Notes under the pieces: model-generated
What the model was told of the DNA's origin: nothing
The model's input: only the letters and a program-made list of their open reading frames with translations
Databases searched by the model: none
Source of the DNA: Kribbella qitaiheensis
GTDB taxonomy: Bacteria > Actinomycetota > Actinomycetes > Propionibacteriales > Kribbellaceae
NCBI RefSeq assembly: GCF_014217565.1
Contig: NZ_CP043661.1
Span: 4,898,001-4,962,000, forward strand
Direction of reading: 5' to 3'
Length of the DNA: 64,000 nucleotides
In this document: piece by piece, positions 52,452 to 61,017 of the stretch
How positions within the stretch are numbered: the first letter of the stretch is position 1
Layout of the letters: each line of letters starts with the position of its first letter
Position numbers and translations under genes: made by a program

Positions 52452-54686
52452 TCAGAGCCGGTGTGGCGACGGAGCCGGTCGCCGTTCCGCCAACGGGATC
52501 ACCGACGGCAGCTCGTCCTCGCCCAGATAGATCCGCCGGACGACACGTTCCGCCGCCCGCCCGTCGTCGAACTCGCAGAACTTTTCGCGGAACAGTTGCC
52601 GGTGCTTCGCCGCCTCGGCCGAGGCGAACCGGCCGGTCTGCAGCGCGGCCAGCAATTCCTCCGACGACCGCGCCACCAGCCCCGGCGGAAACTCGGTGAT
52701 GTCGAAGTACGTGCCGCGGGCGTTCTCGTACGCACCCTTGTCATCGACCAGCAGCATGATCGGCCGGTCAAGGTTGGCGTAGTCGAAGCTGATCGAGGAG
52801 TAGTCCGAGATCAGGACGTCGGCCGCGAGCATCAGGTCCTCGACCCGTGGATGGTCCGAGGCGTCCACGACTCGGCTCGAGTGCACCGACGGATGCTTCG
52901 ACAGCGAGTAGTGCGTCCGGACCAGCACCCGGCCGTGCTCTCCGACGGCGGCGGCCAGTTGGTCCAGATCCAGGTGGATCCCGTCGCCACCGAGATCGAC
53001 GAGGCCGGTAGGAGTCCGGACGGCGTCCTGCCCGTCCCGCCACGTCGGCGCGTACAGCACGACCAGGTGCGAGTCGTCGAAACCGAAGGACGCCCGAATC
53101 GCCCGTACTTCGTCCAGCGTCGCAGTCAGCAGCCGGTCGTTGCGGGGGAATCCGTACTCGAGTTCCTCGAAGTGCGACGGGTAGGTCCGCTCCCAGATCT
53201 CCGAGGAGTACCGGTTCGACGACAGGTTGAAGTCCCAGCGGTCGACCTGGCGCATCAGCTCGTCGAGATCCAGGTCCTTCGCCGCGATCGGGAAGTGCCT
53301 CAGATCCGTGCCCATCGTCTTGAGCGGTGTGCCGTGCTGGGTCTGGATGTGGATCTGCCCGTCGCGCTTCTCGACGTCCCGCGGCAGGTTCATGTTGCTG
53401 ACGAAGTACGTCGCCTTGTTCAAGAGCTTCTCGTACGCCGGGGAGCCGGCCACCACGTACTCGACGCCCTCCGGGATGGCCGCGACGTGATCGGCGTCGA
53501 TGACCCAGACGCCACGGAGCTGCGGTGCGAGCTCGGCCGCCTTCTCGTAGATCGCGCGGGGATTGCACGCGTACTGCTTGAACCAGTACGCGCAGTACAG
53601 GGCCAGGTTCGGATCCAGTTCGCGGTGCAGCAGCTTGTCGACGGCCTTGCGGGGACTCGGGAGCGAGGCGCTGCCGCGCAGCACCTTCGAGCTGAGCTTC
53701 AGCGTCGAGTACGTGGCGTAGTCGTCGTGGATCAGCAGCCAGCGCCGGAAGCCACGGCCGGTGCGATCGACCGCATACCCCTCGGGCTTCCAGCGCTTGG
53801 CGAAGGCGGCCGCCGCGTGGAAGAACTCGGCCCGGATCTCCGGGTCGACCCGCTCGGGCTTGGACAGCACGGCCAGGATGTGGTCGAGCGATCGGTCGAA
53901 GACGAACCGCCACCAGCTGGCCAGCTCGGGGTCGGCGGTGATGAACGCGTTCACCCGGTCGTATTGGTCGAAGATGTCGAACTGCCGCCGGGTCCGGGTG
54001 GCGTGGATGTTCCCGCCGGTCCGGTGCTGCCGGTAGTGCACGACGACCCGGTCCAGGGTGGCGATCCGGCCGGCCGTGAGCATCGTGGCGTACGTCCACG
54101 GCACGTCCTCGTAGTACCCGGCGGTGAAGACGAAGCCGTGCAGGCGGAGGAAGTCGCGCCGGTACGCCTTGTTCCAGATCACCTCGAGGAAGGTCAGGAA
54201 GACCGGTCGCTCCGCCGCGGTGAAGACGCCCTGGCCCTCCCGGGCGAAGGCGTCGTGCCGCTGGTTGCGGACCACCTTGCCGTCCCAGAAGATCCGCTCG
54301 TAGTCGAACATCACCAGATCCGGCTGGTTGGTGTCGCCGATCCGGGCGGAGATGGCCTCCAGCGAGCCGGGCAGGTAGACGTCGTCCGCGTCCAGGAACA
54401 GCACGTACTCGCCGCGGCACTCCTTGAGCGCGACGTTGCGGGTCAGCCCGAGCCCGACATCCTCGCTCAGATGCACCGCCCGCACCCGGGGGTCGGCCGC
54501 GGCGTACTCGTCGAGGATCCGGCCGGAGCCGTCCGTACTCGCGCCGTCGACCCCGATCACCTCGAGGTCGGTGAAGGACTGACCGAGCACCGAATCAAGG
54601 CAGGGTCGCAGCCAGGCCCGTGCGTTGTGACACGGGACCACGATGCTGAACCTCGGGACCCCGGCGGAGTCGGTGCTGGCGGCCAT
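52452..54686 (-). CDS. GT2 - CDP-glycerol glycerophosphotransferase (TagF-like) fusion
   Basis: A 744-residue two-domain enzyme. Residues 1-~300 are a GT-A glycosyltransferase (RFSIVVPCHNARAWLRPCL, VIGVDGASTDGS, FLDADDVYLPGS, ..YYEDVPW). Residues ~370-730 are a TagB/TagF-type GT-B domain (IQTQHGTPLKTMG, LSSNRYSSEIWER, EYGFPRNDRLL, VLYAPTWRDG, LVRTHY, LISDYSSISFDYANLDRP). The family attaches glycerol- or ribitol-phosphate units in teichoic-acid synthesis at the inner membrane face. No membrane segment is seen, so it is peripheral. Divergent from the Fic-like gene across 24 bp. It suggests a wall teichoic acid or phospho-glycan besides the Pse polymer. Confidence 0.88.
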   Translation of the reverse strand: MAASTDSAGVPRFSIVVPCHNARAWLRPCLDSVLGQSFTDLEVIGVDGASTDGSGRILDEYAAADPRVRAVHLSEDVGLGLTRNVALKECRGEYVLFLDADDVYLPGSLEAISARIGDTNQPDLVMFDYERIFWDGKVVRNQRHDAFAREGQGVFTAAERPVFLTFLEVIWNKAYRRDFLRLHGFVFTAGYYEDVPWTYATMLTAGRIATLDRVVVHYRQHRTGGNIHATRTRRQFDIFDQYDRVNAFITADPELASWWRFVFDRSLDHILAVLSKPERVDPEIRAEFFHAAAAFAKRWKPEGYAVDRTGRGFRRWLLIHDDYATYSTLKLSSKVLRGSASLPSPRKAVDKLLHRELDPNLALYCAYWFKQYACNPRAIYEKAAELAPQLRGVWVIDADHVAAIPEGVEYVVAGSPAYEKLLNKATYFVSNMNLPRDVEKRDGQIHIQTQHGTPLKTMGTDLRHFPIAAKDLDLDELMRQVDRWDFNLSSNRYSSEIWERTYPSHFEELEYGFPRNDRLLTATLDEVRAIRASFGFDDSHLVVLYAPTWRDGQDAVRTPTGLVDLGGDGIHLDLDQLAAAVGEHGRVLVRTHYSLSKHPSVHSSRVVDASDHPRVEDLMLAADVLISDYSSISFDYANLDRPIMLLVDDKGAYENARGTYFDITEFPPGLVARSSEELLAALQTGRFASAEAAKHRQLFREKFCEFDDGRAAERVVRRIYLGEDELPSVIPLAERRPAPSPHRL

Positions 54687-54710
54687 GAGACGTCATCCTA
54701 GGCTGCGGTC

Positions 54711-55502
54711 ATGACTGCTGATGTCTTCGAGCCACTGGCGACGCTGGAGGGGGTCGGGTCGGCGGCGCGGGCCGCCCGGGACGCCGTCGATGTGCTGCTC
54801 CGGGACCGGGGCCTGCGCAAGGTCGGGTCGGACATGACCACCGAAGCTCTGCTCCGCGGCGCCCACGCCTCGGCCGCGCTCGCCGGTAGTCAGGAAACAC
54901 TCGAGCAGGTACGCCGGGGCGCCACCGACCCTCGTGCCGCCGGCGCCGTCCGGATGACCGGCGAGCTGATGAGCCTCGCCCCACAGTCGAACAAAACCCC
55001 GGTACAGGTCTGGACCAGACTGCACCAGTTGGCGGCCGCCGAACTCGGCGGCGAAGACCAGTTGGGGCACTTGCGCACCAGTCGCGAGCCGCTGCCGGAC
55101 GACATCCCCGGCCTGCCCGAGGCGCCGGGAGCCGACGAGATGTGGGAGCGGCTGCACGGCCTGGCCCGCGCACTGAGTGGTCCCACGAGTGCGCCGGGCA
55201 TCGTGGTGGCCGCCATCGTGCACGCGGAGCTCGCCGTACTGCGCCCGTTCCCGACCGCGAACGGCTTGGTCGCGCGTGCCGCCGAGCGGGCCCTACTGGT
55301 TGCCCGCGGCATCGACCCGGTCTCGGTCACGGTGCCGGAGCTCGGTCATTTCGAACTGGCCGGTTCGTACGCGCAGGGATTACGTGATTACGCGGCCGGC
55401 GGATTGACCGGAGTACGTGACTGGCTGTTGCGATCTTGTGAGGTCGTGGCTCTCGGTGCCGAACGTTCACCGCTCAACATCTCTGCCCAGCAAGGGAAAT
55501 AG
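54711..55502 (+). CDS. Degenerate Fic-like protein
   Basis: A 263-residue, mostly helical protein. Near residue 175-200, IVHAELAVLRPFPTANGLVARAAERALL aligns with the Fic core HPFx(D/E)GNGRxxR: the first His is displaced, the acidic residue is Thr-Ala, and Gly-Arg is Gly-Leu; the final Arg is kept. AMP transfer by the standard mechanism is therefore unlikely. It lies opposite a HAD-IB phosphatase with a terminator after it, an arrangement I recall from other actinobacteria, though I cannot verify that here. The role is unknown. Confidence 0.6.
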   Translation: MTADVFEPLATLEGVGSAARAARDAVDVLLRDRGLRKVGSDMTTEALLRGAHASAALAGSQETLEQVRRGATDPRAAGAVRMTGELMSLAPQSNKTPVQVWTRLHQLAAAELGGEDQLGHLRTSREPLPDDIPGLPEAPGADEMWERLHGLARALSGPTSAPGIVVAAIVHAELAVLRPFPTANGLVARAAERALLVARGIDPVSVTVPELGHFELAGSYAQGLRDYAAGGLTGVRDWLLRSCEVVALGAERSPLNISAQQGK

Positions 55503-55522
55503 CCGCCTTCGCCGAGATGCGA

Positions 55523-55548
55523 ACGGCGCTCTCTGACGAGAGCGCCGT
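55523..55548 (+). terminator. Stem-loop after the Fic-like gene
   Basis: A perfect 11-bp stem, ACGGCGCTCTC with GAGAGCGCCGT, and a TGAC loop, 20 bp after the stop codon. No T-run follows. Confidence 0.7.
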
Positions 55549-55797
55549 CGCTGGCACGCCATCCTGGTTACCAAGCGTGCACCTTGTCTGCCGCCTCGGT
55601 CCGGTCCTCTCGGAACGGCCTTGAGGTCGTGCTGCCCGGTTGGGATGGGCTGGTCGCCGCGTGGGTGCCTGGCTGCCGTGCAATCTCTTCAGGACTTCGC
55701 TGGAAGGCTCCGTCCTTATGCTTCTTTTGTACTCCGCCAAACCCTTCGTGGGAAGGGCTTAGCCGACCTTCATGAAGCTGTGAAAATTGAGGATCTG

Positions 55798-56619
55798 TCA
55801 CACACCGTCGGTGCCACGAGCCCGCCGGCGAGCCGCGTAGAGCAGCACTCCGGCTGCCGCCAGCCCGGCGCCGACGACGGTCGCGGCGACCGCGGGACGG
55901 CGTACTTCGTGGAAGCGGGTGCGCTCGGCGAGTGCGACCGGCTTGCTGAAATCGAGCACCGGCCAGTCCCGCGAGATCGCCACCCGGCGCAGGGCGCGAT
56001 CCGGGTTCACCGCGAACGGATGCCCGACGGAGGCCAGCATCGGCTCGTCGGTGATCGAGTCGGAGTACCCGTAGGAATCCTTCAGTGCATAGCCTTCCGC
56101 TTCGGCGAGCGCGGTGATCGCAGTCGCCTTGTGCGGGCCGTAGACGTACTCCTCGACCTCACCCGTGTACTTGCCGTCGGCAACTGTCATCCGGGTGGCG
56201 ATCACCTTGTCGGCGCCGAGCATGGACCCGATCGGCTCGACCACCTCGAAGCCGGAGGAGGAGACGATCACCACGTCCCGGCCGGCCGCGTGGTGCTCCT
56301 CGATCAGGGTCACGGCCTCGTCGTAGACGATCGGGTCGACGATGTGGTGCAGGGTGTCGGCCACGATCGAGCGGACCGTTTCGACGTCCCAGCCTGTGCA
56401 CATAGCGGACAGGTAGTCGCGCATGCGCTCCATCTGGTCGTGGTCCGCGCCGCCGAGCAGATAGACGAACTGTGCGTAGGCGCTGCGCAGCACCGTCCGC
56501 CGATTGATCAGCCCGCCGGCGTAGAACGGGCGGGAGAAGGCCAGGGTGCTGGAGCGCGCGATAATGGTCTTGTCCAGATCGAAAAACGCCGCCGATCGGG
56601 ATGTCCCCAGGTGCTCCAT
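55798..56619 (-). CDS. HAD-IB family phosphatase with C-terminal membrane anchor
   Basis: A 273-residue SerB-like HAD hydrolase. Motif I FFDLDKTIIARSS (Asp nucleophile ~residue 14), motif II VVIVSSSGFEVV, motif III Lys in GPHKATAI, motif IV YGYSDSITDEPML. Near the C-terminus one hydrophobic segment (AATVVGAGLAAAGVLLYAARRRARG) probably anchors it with the catalytic part in the cytoplasm. Phosphoserine, lysophosphatidate or another phosphomonoester may be the substrate. The 249 bp after it (55549-55797) hold no convincing gene. Confidence 0.85.
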   Translation of the reverse strand: MEHLGTSRSAAFFDLDKTIIARSSTLAFSRPFYAGGLINRRTVLRSAYAQFVYLLGGADHDQMERMRDYLSAMCTGWDVETVRSIVADTLHHIVDPIVYDEAVTLIEEHHAAGRDVVIVSSSGFEVVEPIGSMLGADKVIATRMTVADGKYTGEVEEYVYGPHKATAITALAEAEGYALKDSYGYSDSITDEPMLASVGHPFAVNPDRALRRVAISRDWPVLDFSKPVALAERTRFHEVRRPAVAATVVGAGLAAAGVLLYAARRRARGTDGV

Positions 56620-56885
56620 GGGGTCGAGGATAGGTGCTGCGGCGAAACGCCAGGGGGCCCGGCCTTTCGTGTGGCCTACTCTCCCGTTAGACTATTGAGC
56701 AGTGTGACAGTGACACTGGTTCGGCCGACCTCCTGAGGGGTCTCCGGACGCCCGGAATTCACGTTCTCGGTTTTATCGAACTGAGATGTGTGGGATCCGG
56801 TTTCGGGGGGTACATACTTCTCGACAGTGGCAGACTGTCGCCTCCTGATCGGCCCCCGGCTCCTCCCCCCGAGCCCGTGGCCGAA

Positions 56886-56920
56886 GACGGCCCCCGGTCA
56901 CCCCCCCGCCGGGGGCCGTC
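56886..56920. terminator. Very strong stem-loop without an obvious upstream gene
   Basis: A perfect 12-bp stem, GACGGCCCCCGG with CCGGGGGCCGTC, an 11-nt loop, then a pyrimidine-rich GCCTTTCCTCTT. Reading + it would end an unannotated transcript; reading - it would block readthrough from the chitinase side into the HAD gene. Confidence 0.65.
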
Positions 56921-56961
56921 GCCTTTCCTCTTCCAGGTCGAGCGTCTCGAAAGCTCCCGGT

Positions 56962-57024
56962 AGAGCGCTTCCAAGGTTAGAAGATTGTTCAGTTTTACTT
57001 TTCCTGAGCGTGAGAGCGCTTCCA
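56962..57024 (+). promoter_or_regulatory. Two LacI-family (CebR-like) operator candidates before the chitinase
   Basis: AGAGCGCTTCCA occurs at 56962-56973 and again at 57013-57024, 51 bp apart. The centre GAGCGCTTCC resembles the GGGAGCGCTCCC box of actinobacterial cello-oligosaccharide regulators. The second copy lies 15 bp ahead of TTGACA (57039), where binding would block transcription. Confidence 0.55.
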
Positions 57025-57074
57025 CTTTATGTAGGGTCTTGACAATGTAGTTGACTGGTCACACTTTGTGAGTC

Positions 57075-58800
57075 ATGAAACCGCGAACCCGCCCCCGCAC
57101 TACCGTCGCGATCTTCTCCACCCTCCTGTCCGCTGTCCTCGCCGTCTCCGGCGTACTGCTGGTGTCCGGCACCAGCTCCGCCGCGACCAACCTCGTCACG
57201 AACGGGACCTTCGAAACCGGCACCCTGGCCGGCTGGTCCTGCTCGGCCGGTACGGGCGCCGCCGTCAGTGGTTCGGCGCACAGCGGGACCTGGGCGATCC
57301 AGGGCACCCCGACGTCCGGCGACATCGCCCGCTGCAGCCAGACCGTCTCGGTCAAGCCCAGCACGAGCTACACGCTGTCCGCCTGGGTCAAGGGCTCGAA
57401 CGTGTACCTGGGAGCCGACGGTGGCACCAGCACGTGGAGCACCAACTCCGCCTGGAACCAACTGACGACCACCTTCACCACGAGCTCCTCGGCGAGCACG
57501 GTGACGGTCTATGTCCACGGCTGGTACGGCGTACCGGCGTACCAGGCGGACGACATCGTCCTCGACGGTCCCGGTGGTACCAGCCCGCCGCCGGACACCA
57601 CGCCGCCGACCACGCCCGGTGGTCTGACCGTGGGCAGCCCGACCTCCAGCTCACTGGCTCTCGCCTGGTCGGGCCGCGTCGGATGCGAGCGGCGTAGACC
57701 ACTACGACGTGGTCCGCGGCTCCGATGCCCCGCAGAGCGTAGGGAACGTCACCAGCTGGACCGCTACCGGTCTCAGCCCGAGCACCAGCTACAGCTATAA
57801 GGTGCGTGCCTGCGACGCGGCCGCAAACTGCTCGGCGTACGGCGCGAGCGTGTCCGGTACGACGTCGAGTGGCCCGACCGACCCGCCGCCCGGTGGCGGC
57901 ACCCTGCCGAAGCACGTGCTGACCGGCTACTGGCAGAACTTCGACAACGGGGCCACGGTCCAGCGGATCCGCGACGTGCAGGCCAACTACGACTTGATCG
58001 CGGTGGCCTTCGCCGACACGGACCCGAGCAAGCCGGGCGGCATCACCTTCACGCTCGACCCGACCTTGTCGAGCCGGCTGGGTGGCTACACGGCGGCCGA
58101 CTTCAAGGCCGACGTCGCCGCCAAGCACCAGGCCGGCAAGCGGGTCATCCTGTCCGTCGGTGGCCAGAACGGCACGGTCTCCGTCACCAACTCGACGGCA
58201 GCCGCCAACTTCGCCAGTAGCGCGCTGTCGATCCTGCGCGAGTACGGGTTCGACGGGGTCGACATCGACCTGGAGAACGGCGTCAACTCGCAGTACCTGG
58301 GTCAGGCGCTGCGGAGCCTGCGGACCAGCTTCGGCACCGGTCTGGTGATCACGATGGCGCCGCAGACTATCGACATGCAGGCCACCTCGTTCGAGTACTT
58401 CAAGCTGGCGCTGAACATCAAGGACATCCTGACCATCATCAATGTCCAGTACTACAACTCCGGCTCGATGAACGGCTGCAACGGGCAGGTCTACTCCCAG
58501 GGCACGGTCGACTTCATCACGGCGCAGGCCTGCATCATGCTGCAGAACGGGATCCGGCCGGACCAGGTCGGCCTCGGCCTTCCTGCCTCGTCCAGGGGTG
58601 CGGGTAGCGGCTACGTGTCGCCGACGATCGTCAACAACGCGCTCGACTGCCTCGCCAAGGGCACCAACTGCGGCAGCTTCAAGCCGAGCACCACCTGGCC
58701 CACGCTGCGTGGCGCGATGACCTGGTCGACCAACTGGGACGCCCTGAACGGCAATGGGTTCTCCAGCACAGTCGGCCCCCACGTGCACGCCCTTCCCTGA
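57075..58800 (+). CDS. Secreted family 18 chitinase (CBM - FN3 - GH18), +1 frameshift
   Basis: Frame-corrected length 574 residues. Domains: Sec signal peptide (TTVAIFSTLLSAVLAVSGVL...SSAA); a beta-sandwich carbohydrate-binding module of the CBM4/9/16 sort (LVTNGTFETGTLAGW ... YGVPAYQADDIVLDG); a Pro/Thr linker; a fibronectin-III domain; and a GH18 barrel (HVLTGYWQNFDNG, VILSVGGQNG, and the catalytic FDGVDIDLENG = DxxDxDxE). It cleaves chitin outside the cell. The frame breaks inside FN3 at GGGCC 57671-57675; removal of one G gives LAWSAASDASGVDHYDVV. Upstream LacI-like boxes suggest sugar-controlled expression. Confidence 0.85.
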
Positions 58801-58804
58801 CGGC

Positions 58805-59733
58805 ATGCACAACTACCACCCCGTGCAGGTACTGGAAGCGCTCGGAGTCTGTTCCGAGGACGAGCAGCTCTACCGAACGCTTCTGGCCCGGCCGGAAGCC
58901 ACTACTACCGACCTTGTCGCTGACACAGGCTGGGCCACCGCACGGGTGGCCCGGCACCTGAGGTCGCTGCTGTCACTAGGCCTGGCGTCCCGTACCGCGG
59001 GGCGCCCGGCCCGGTACACCCCGGCCGTACCGGAAGCCGCGGTCGAGCTACTCGCTCTCCGCAAGCAGGCCGCGATCGTCCAGGCCAGGCTCAGCGCTTC
59101 CGTGCTCACCCAGGAGTTTCGGGCTGCCCACGAGTCCGGACCTTTCACCGTGATCCGTGGGAGCAGGCCATCGCCCAGCGGTTCTACCAAGCCCAGCAGA
59201 GCGCCCAGACCGAGGTCCTGGTGCTGGACAAGCCGCCGTACGTCGTACTCCCGGTGGAGCCGCGCCGGGCGTACGGCGTGAGCTACCGGACGATCTACGA
59301 CATGGCCGCGCTCGGCAATCCCGCCGAGCTGGCTGCTGCCCGGAGCGCTGGGGCCAGCTGCAGGATGCTCAGCGATGTACCTCTGAAGCTGGTCGTCTCC
59401 GATCGGCGGACGGGGTTGCTGCAGACCGGGCAGGAGGTCATCGAGCTGGGGCCGTCCAGCCTGCTGGATGCGCTGGTGCGGTTGTTCGAGCTGCTCTGGC
59501 AACAGGCGACCTCACTGACACCGGAGTCGTCTGGTGATGGTCCGCTCAGTGCGGAGGATCACCAACTGCTCGCGCTGGCTGCGGCGGGGCTGACCGATCA
59601 GGCGATAGCCCGCCGGCTCGGTGTCGCCCAGCGAACGGTCGAGCGACGGATGCAGCGCATCCTCAAGTCGCTCGACGCGACCACGCGATTCCAGGCAGGA
59701 CTGAGAGCAGGGCAGCGTGGGCTATTGATCTAA
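58805..59733 (+). CDS. TrmB/LuxR-type transcriptional regulator, frameshifted (-1)
   Basis: Frame-corrected length ~309 residues. N-terminal winged-helix part (LYRTLLARPEATTTDLVADTGW, ARVARHLRSLLSLGLASR) as in TrmB-like regulators; a middle sensor-like domain; and a C-terminal LuxR HTH (LSAEDHQLLALAAAGLTDQAIARRLGVAQRTVERRM, seen as AAAGLTDQAIARRLGVAQRTV). The frame is lost at ~59158-59162: TGGGAG would need one more G to read IRGEQAIAQRFYQAQQSAQTEV. This G-run loss differs from the GGCC insertions elsewhere. ATG 58805 lies 4 bp after the chitinase stop, so it may be cotranscribed. Its end overlaps the convergent MFS gene. Confidence 0.7.
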
Positions 59734-60945
59734 CTTCGGGATCCGACGCAGGAGGAGCGTCAGCAAGAAGGTGATGAGAAGCAGCCCGGTGGCCTCCAGC
59801 ACGACACCGGGCCAGGCGGCGCGCGTCCACGCAGTACCGGCCAGGCCGCCGAAGACAGCGGATCCGAGGTAGTAGGCGAAGAGGTAGAGGCTCGCGGCCT
59901 GCGCTGTGCCACCGCCCCCTGCGTGGGCGCGTGCGGCTACCCAGCCGTTGACCACACCGTGCACCGCGAAGAAGCCTGCGGTCATCACCCCGAGTCCTGC
60001 GATCACGATGGGCAACGGCGAGGCCAGCGTAATTGCAACGCCCGCTATGGCGATGAGACAGCCGATCGGAACCACGGCCCGTCTGCCGTACTTGTCTGCC
60101 AGCCTCCCTGCCGTCGCTGAGCCCGCAGAGCCCAGCAGGTAGACACCGAACACGAGTCCTGCCAACCCCGGCCCAAGCCCGTACGGCGCGGCCGCCAGCC
60201 GGAAGCCGGTCGCGTTGTAGACCGCGACGAATGCGCCCATGGATGTCACTGCGATGCCGTAGAGCGCCAGCAGAGCTGGATCCTTCAGCACCCGGCCGGT
60301 CTGCTCGAGAAGTCGCCTTGGACTGGGCGGCGTGGCTACGAAGTTCTGCGAGGACGGCAGCAGGAACGCCACGAGCACTGCGCAGACTGTGGACAGCAGC
60401 GCGATGCCTCCGAGCGCCATGCGCCAGCCACCGAGGTCAGCAAGGCCACCGGAGACCAGCCGGCCGGTCATGCCGCCCACCGCCGTGCCGGCGACGTACA
60501 GGCCGCTTGCGCGAGCGTGGCTACTCTCGTGGATTTCATCACGAAGGTAGGCCATCGCTATTGCAGGCAGCCCGGCAAGCGCGATGCCCTGCAGGCCGCG
60601 GAGCGCAAGCAGAGCCGACCAGCTGGGCGCTAGCGCGCAGAGGACGGCAATGACCGCGGCTGCTGACACTGACCAACGCATCAGCTTGGTCCGGCCGAAG
60701 ACCTCGGATGCCGGTGCTGCGATCAGTAGCGCGAGTCCGAGACCGAGCGTTGCCAGGGAGACGGTCAGCGCGCTCTGGCCCGGCGAGACCTCGAACACGC
60801 TCGCTAGCTCCGGCAGCAGCGGCTGGGTGCTGTAGAGCATGGCGAAAGTCGCCAGGGCGGCAGTGAACAGAGCTATCGAGACCCGGCGATACCCAGGATC
60901 ACCTGGCAGGTAGCCGGCCGCCGTGGTCTCCGGGATGGTCTGCAT
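59722..60945 (-). CDS. MFS exporter, DHA1-like (YnfM/arabinose-efflux type)
   Basis: A 407-residue 12-TM transporter. Features: RVSIALFTAALATFAMLYSTQPLLPELA (TM1 with the YxTQPLLP typical of YnfM-like carriers), RTKLMRWSV (motif A variant), RGLQGIALAGLPAIAMAYL (motif B), ADKYGRRAVVPIG (second motif A). Divergent from a LysR gene, the usual control arrangement. Since that regulator lacks its HTH, the exporter may be unregulated. It ends 12 bp inside the convergent regulator gene. Confidence 0.9.
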   Translation of the reverse strand: MQTIPETTAAGYLPGDPGYRRVSIALFTAALATFAMLYSTQPLLPELASVFEVSPGQSALTVSLATLGLGLALLIAAPASEVFGRTKLMRWSVSAAAVIAVLCALAPSWSALLALRGLQGIALAGLPAIAMAYLRDEIHESSHARASGLYVAGTAVGGMTGRLVSGGLADLGGWRMALGGIALLSTVCAVLVAFLLPSSQNFVATPPSPRRLLEQTGRVLKDPALLALYGIAVTSMGAFVAVYNATGFRLAAAPYGLGPGLAGLVFGVYLLGSAGSATAGRLADKYGRRAVVPIGCLIAIAGVAITLASPLPIVIAGLGVMTAGFFAVHGVVNGWVAARAHAGGGGTAQAASLYLFAYYLGSAVFGGLAGTAWTRAAWPGVVLEATGLLLITFLLTLLLRRIPKLDQ

Positions 60946-61017
60946 TCCTTCGACGGTGCCAGATCTGCTGGCATACGTAAAATGTCGGAATCGGCTGAAA
61001 TTGATACGTTATTCGTA

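Larger units (their letters stand above)
56620..57074. other. 455-bp gap: terminator, LacI-type operators and chitinase promoter region
   Basis: No convincing protein gene. From left to right: the start region of the HAD gene; ~160 bp of non-coding-looking sequence; a strong stem-loop at 56886; two LacI-like boxes; and TTGACA at 57039-57044 ahead of the chitinase. The stem-loop faces no known upstream + strand gene, so a small RNA ending there is possible. Confidence 0.5.

Noticed and set aside
55568..55801. Small 77-codon minus-strand frame starting in a GTGTGA overlap with the HAD stop
   Set aside because: The coupling geometry is attractive, but codon use is unlike the neighbours, no domain is seen and the gap is only 249 bp. 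Left as unsupported.
56759..57025. 88-codon minus-strand frame across the terminator and LacI boxes
   Set aside because: It would run through a perfect terminator stem and regulatory sites; Gly/Arg-rich and without homology.
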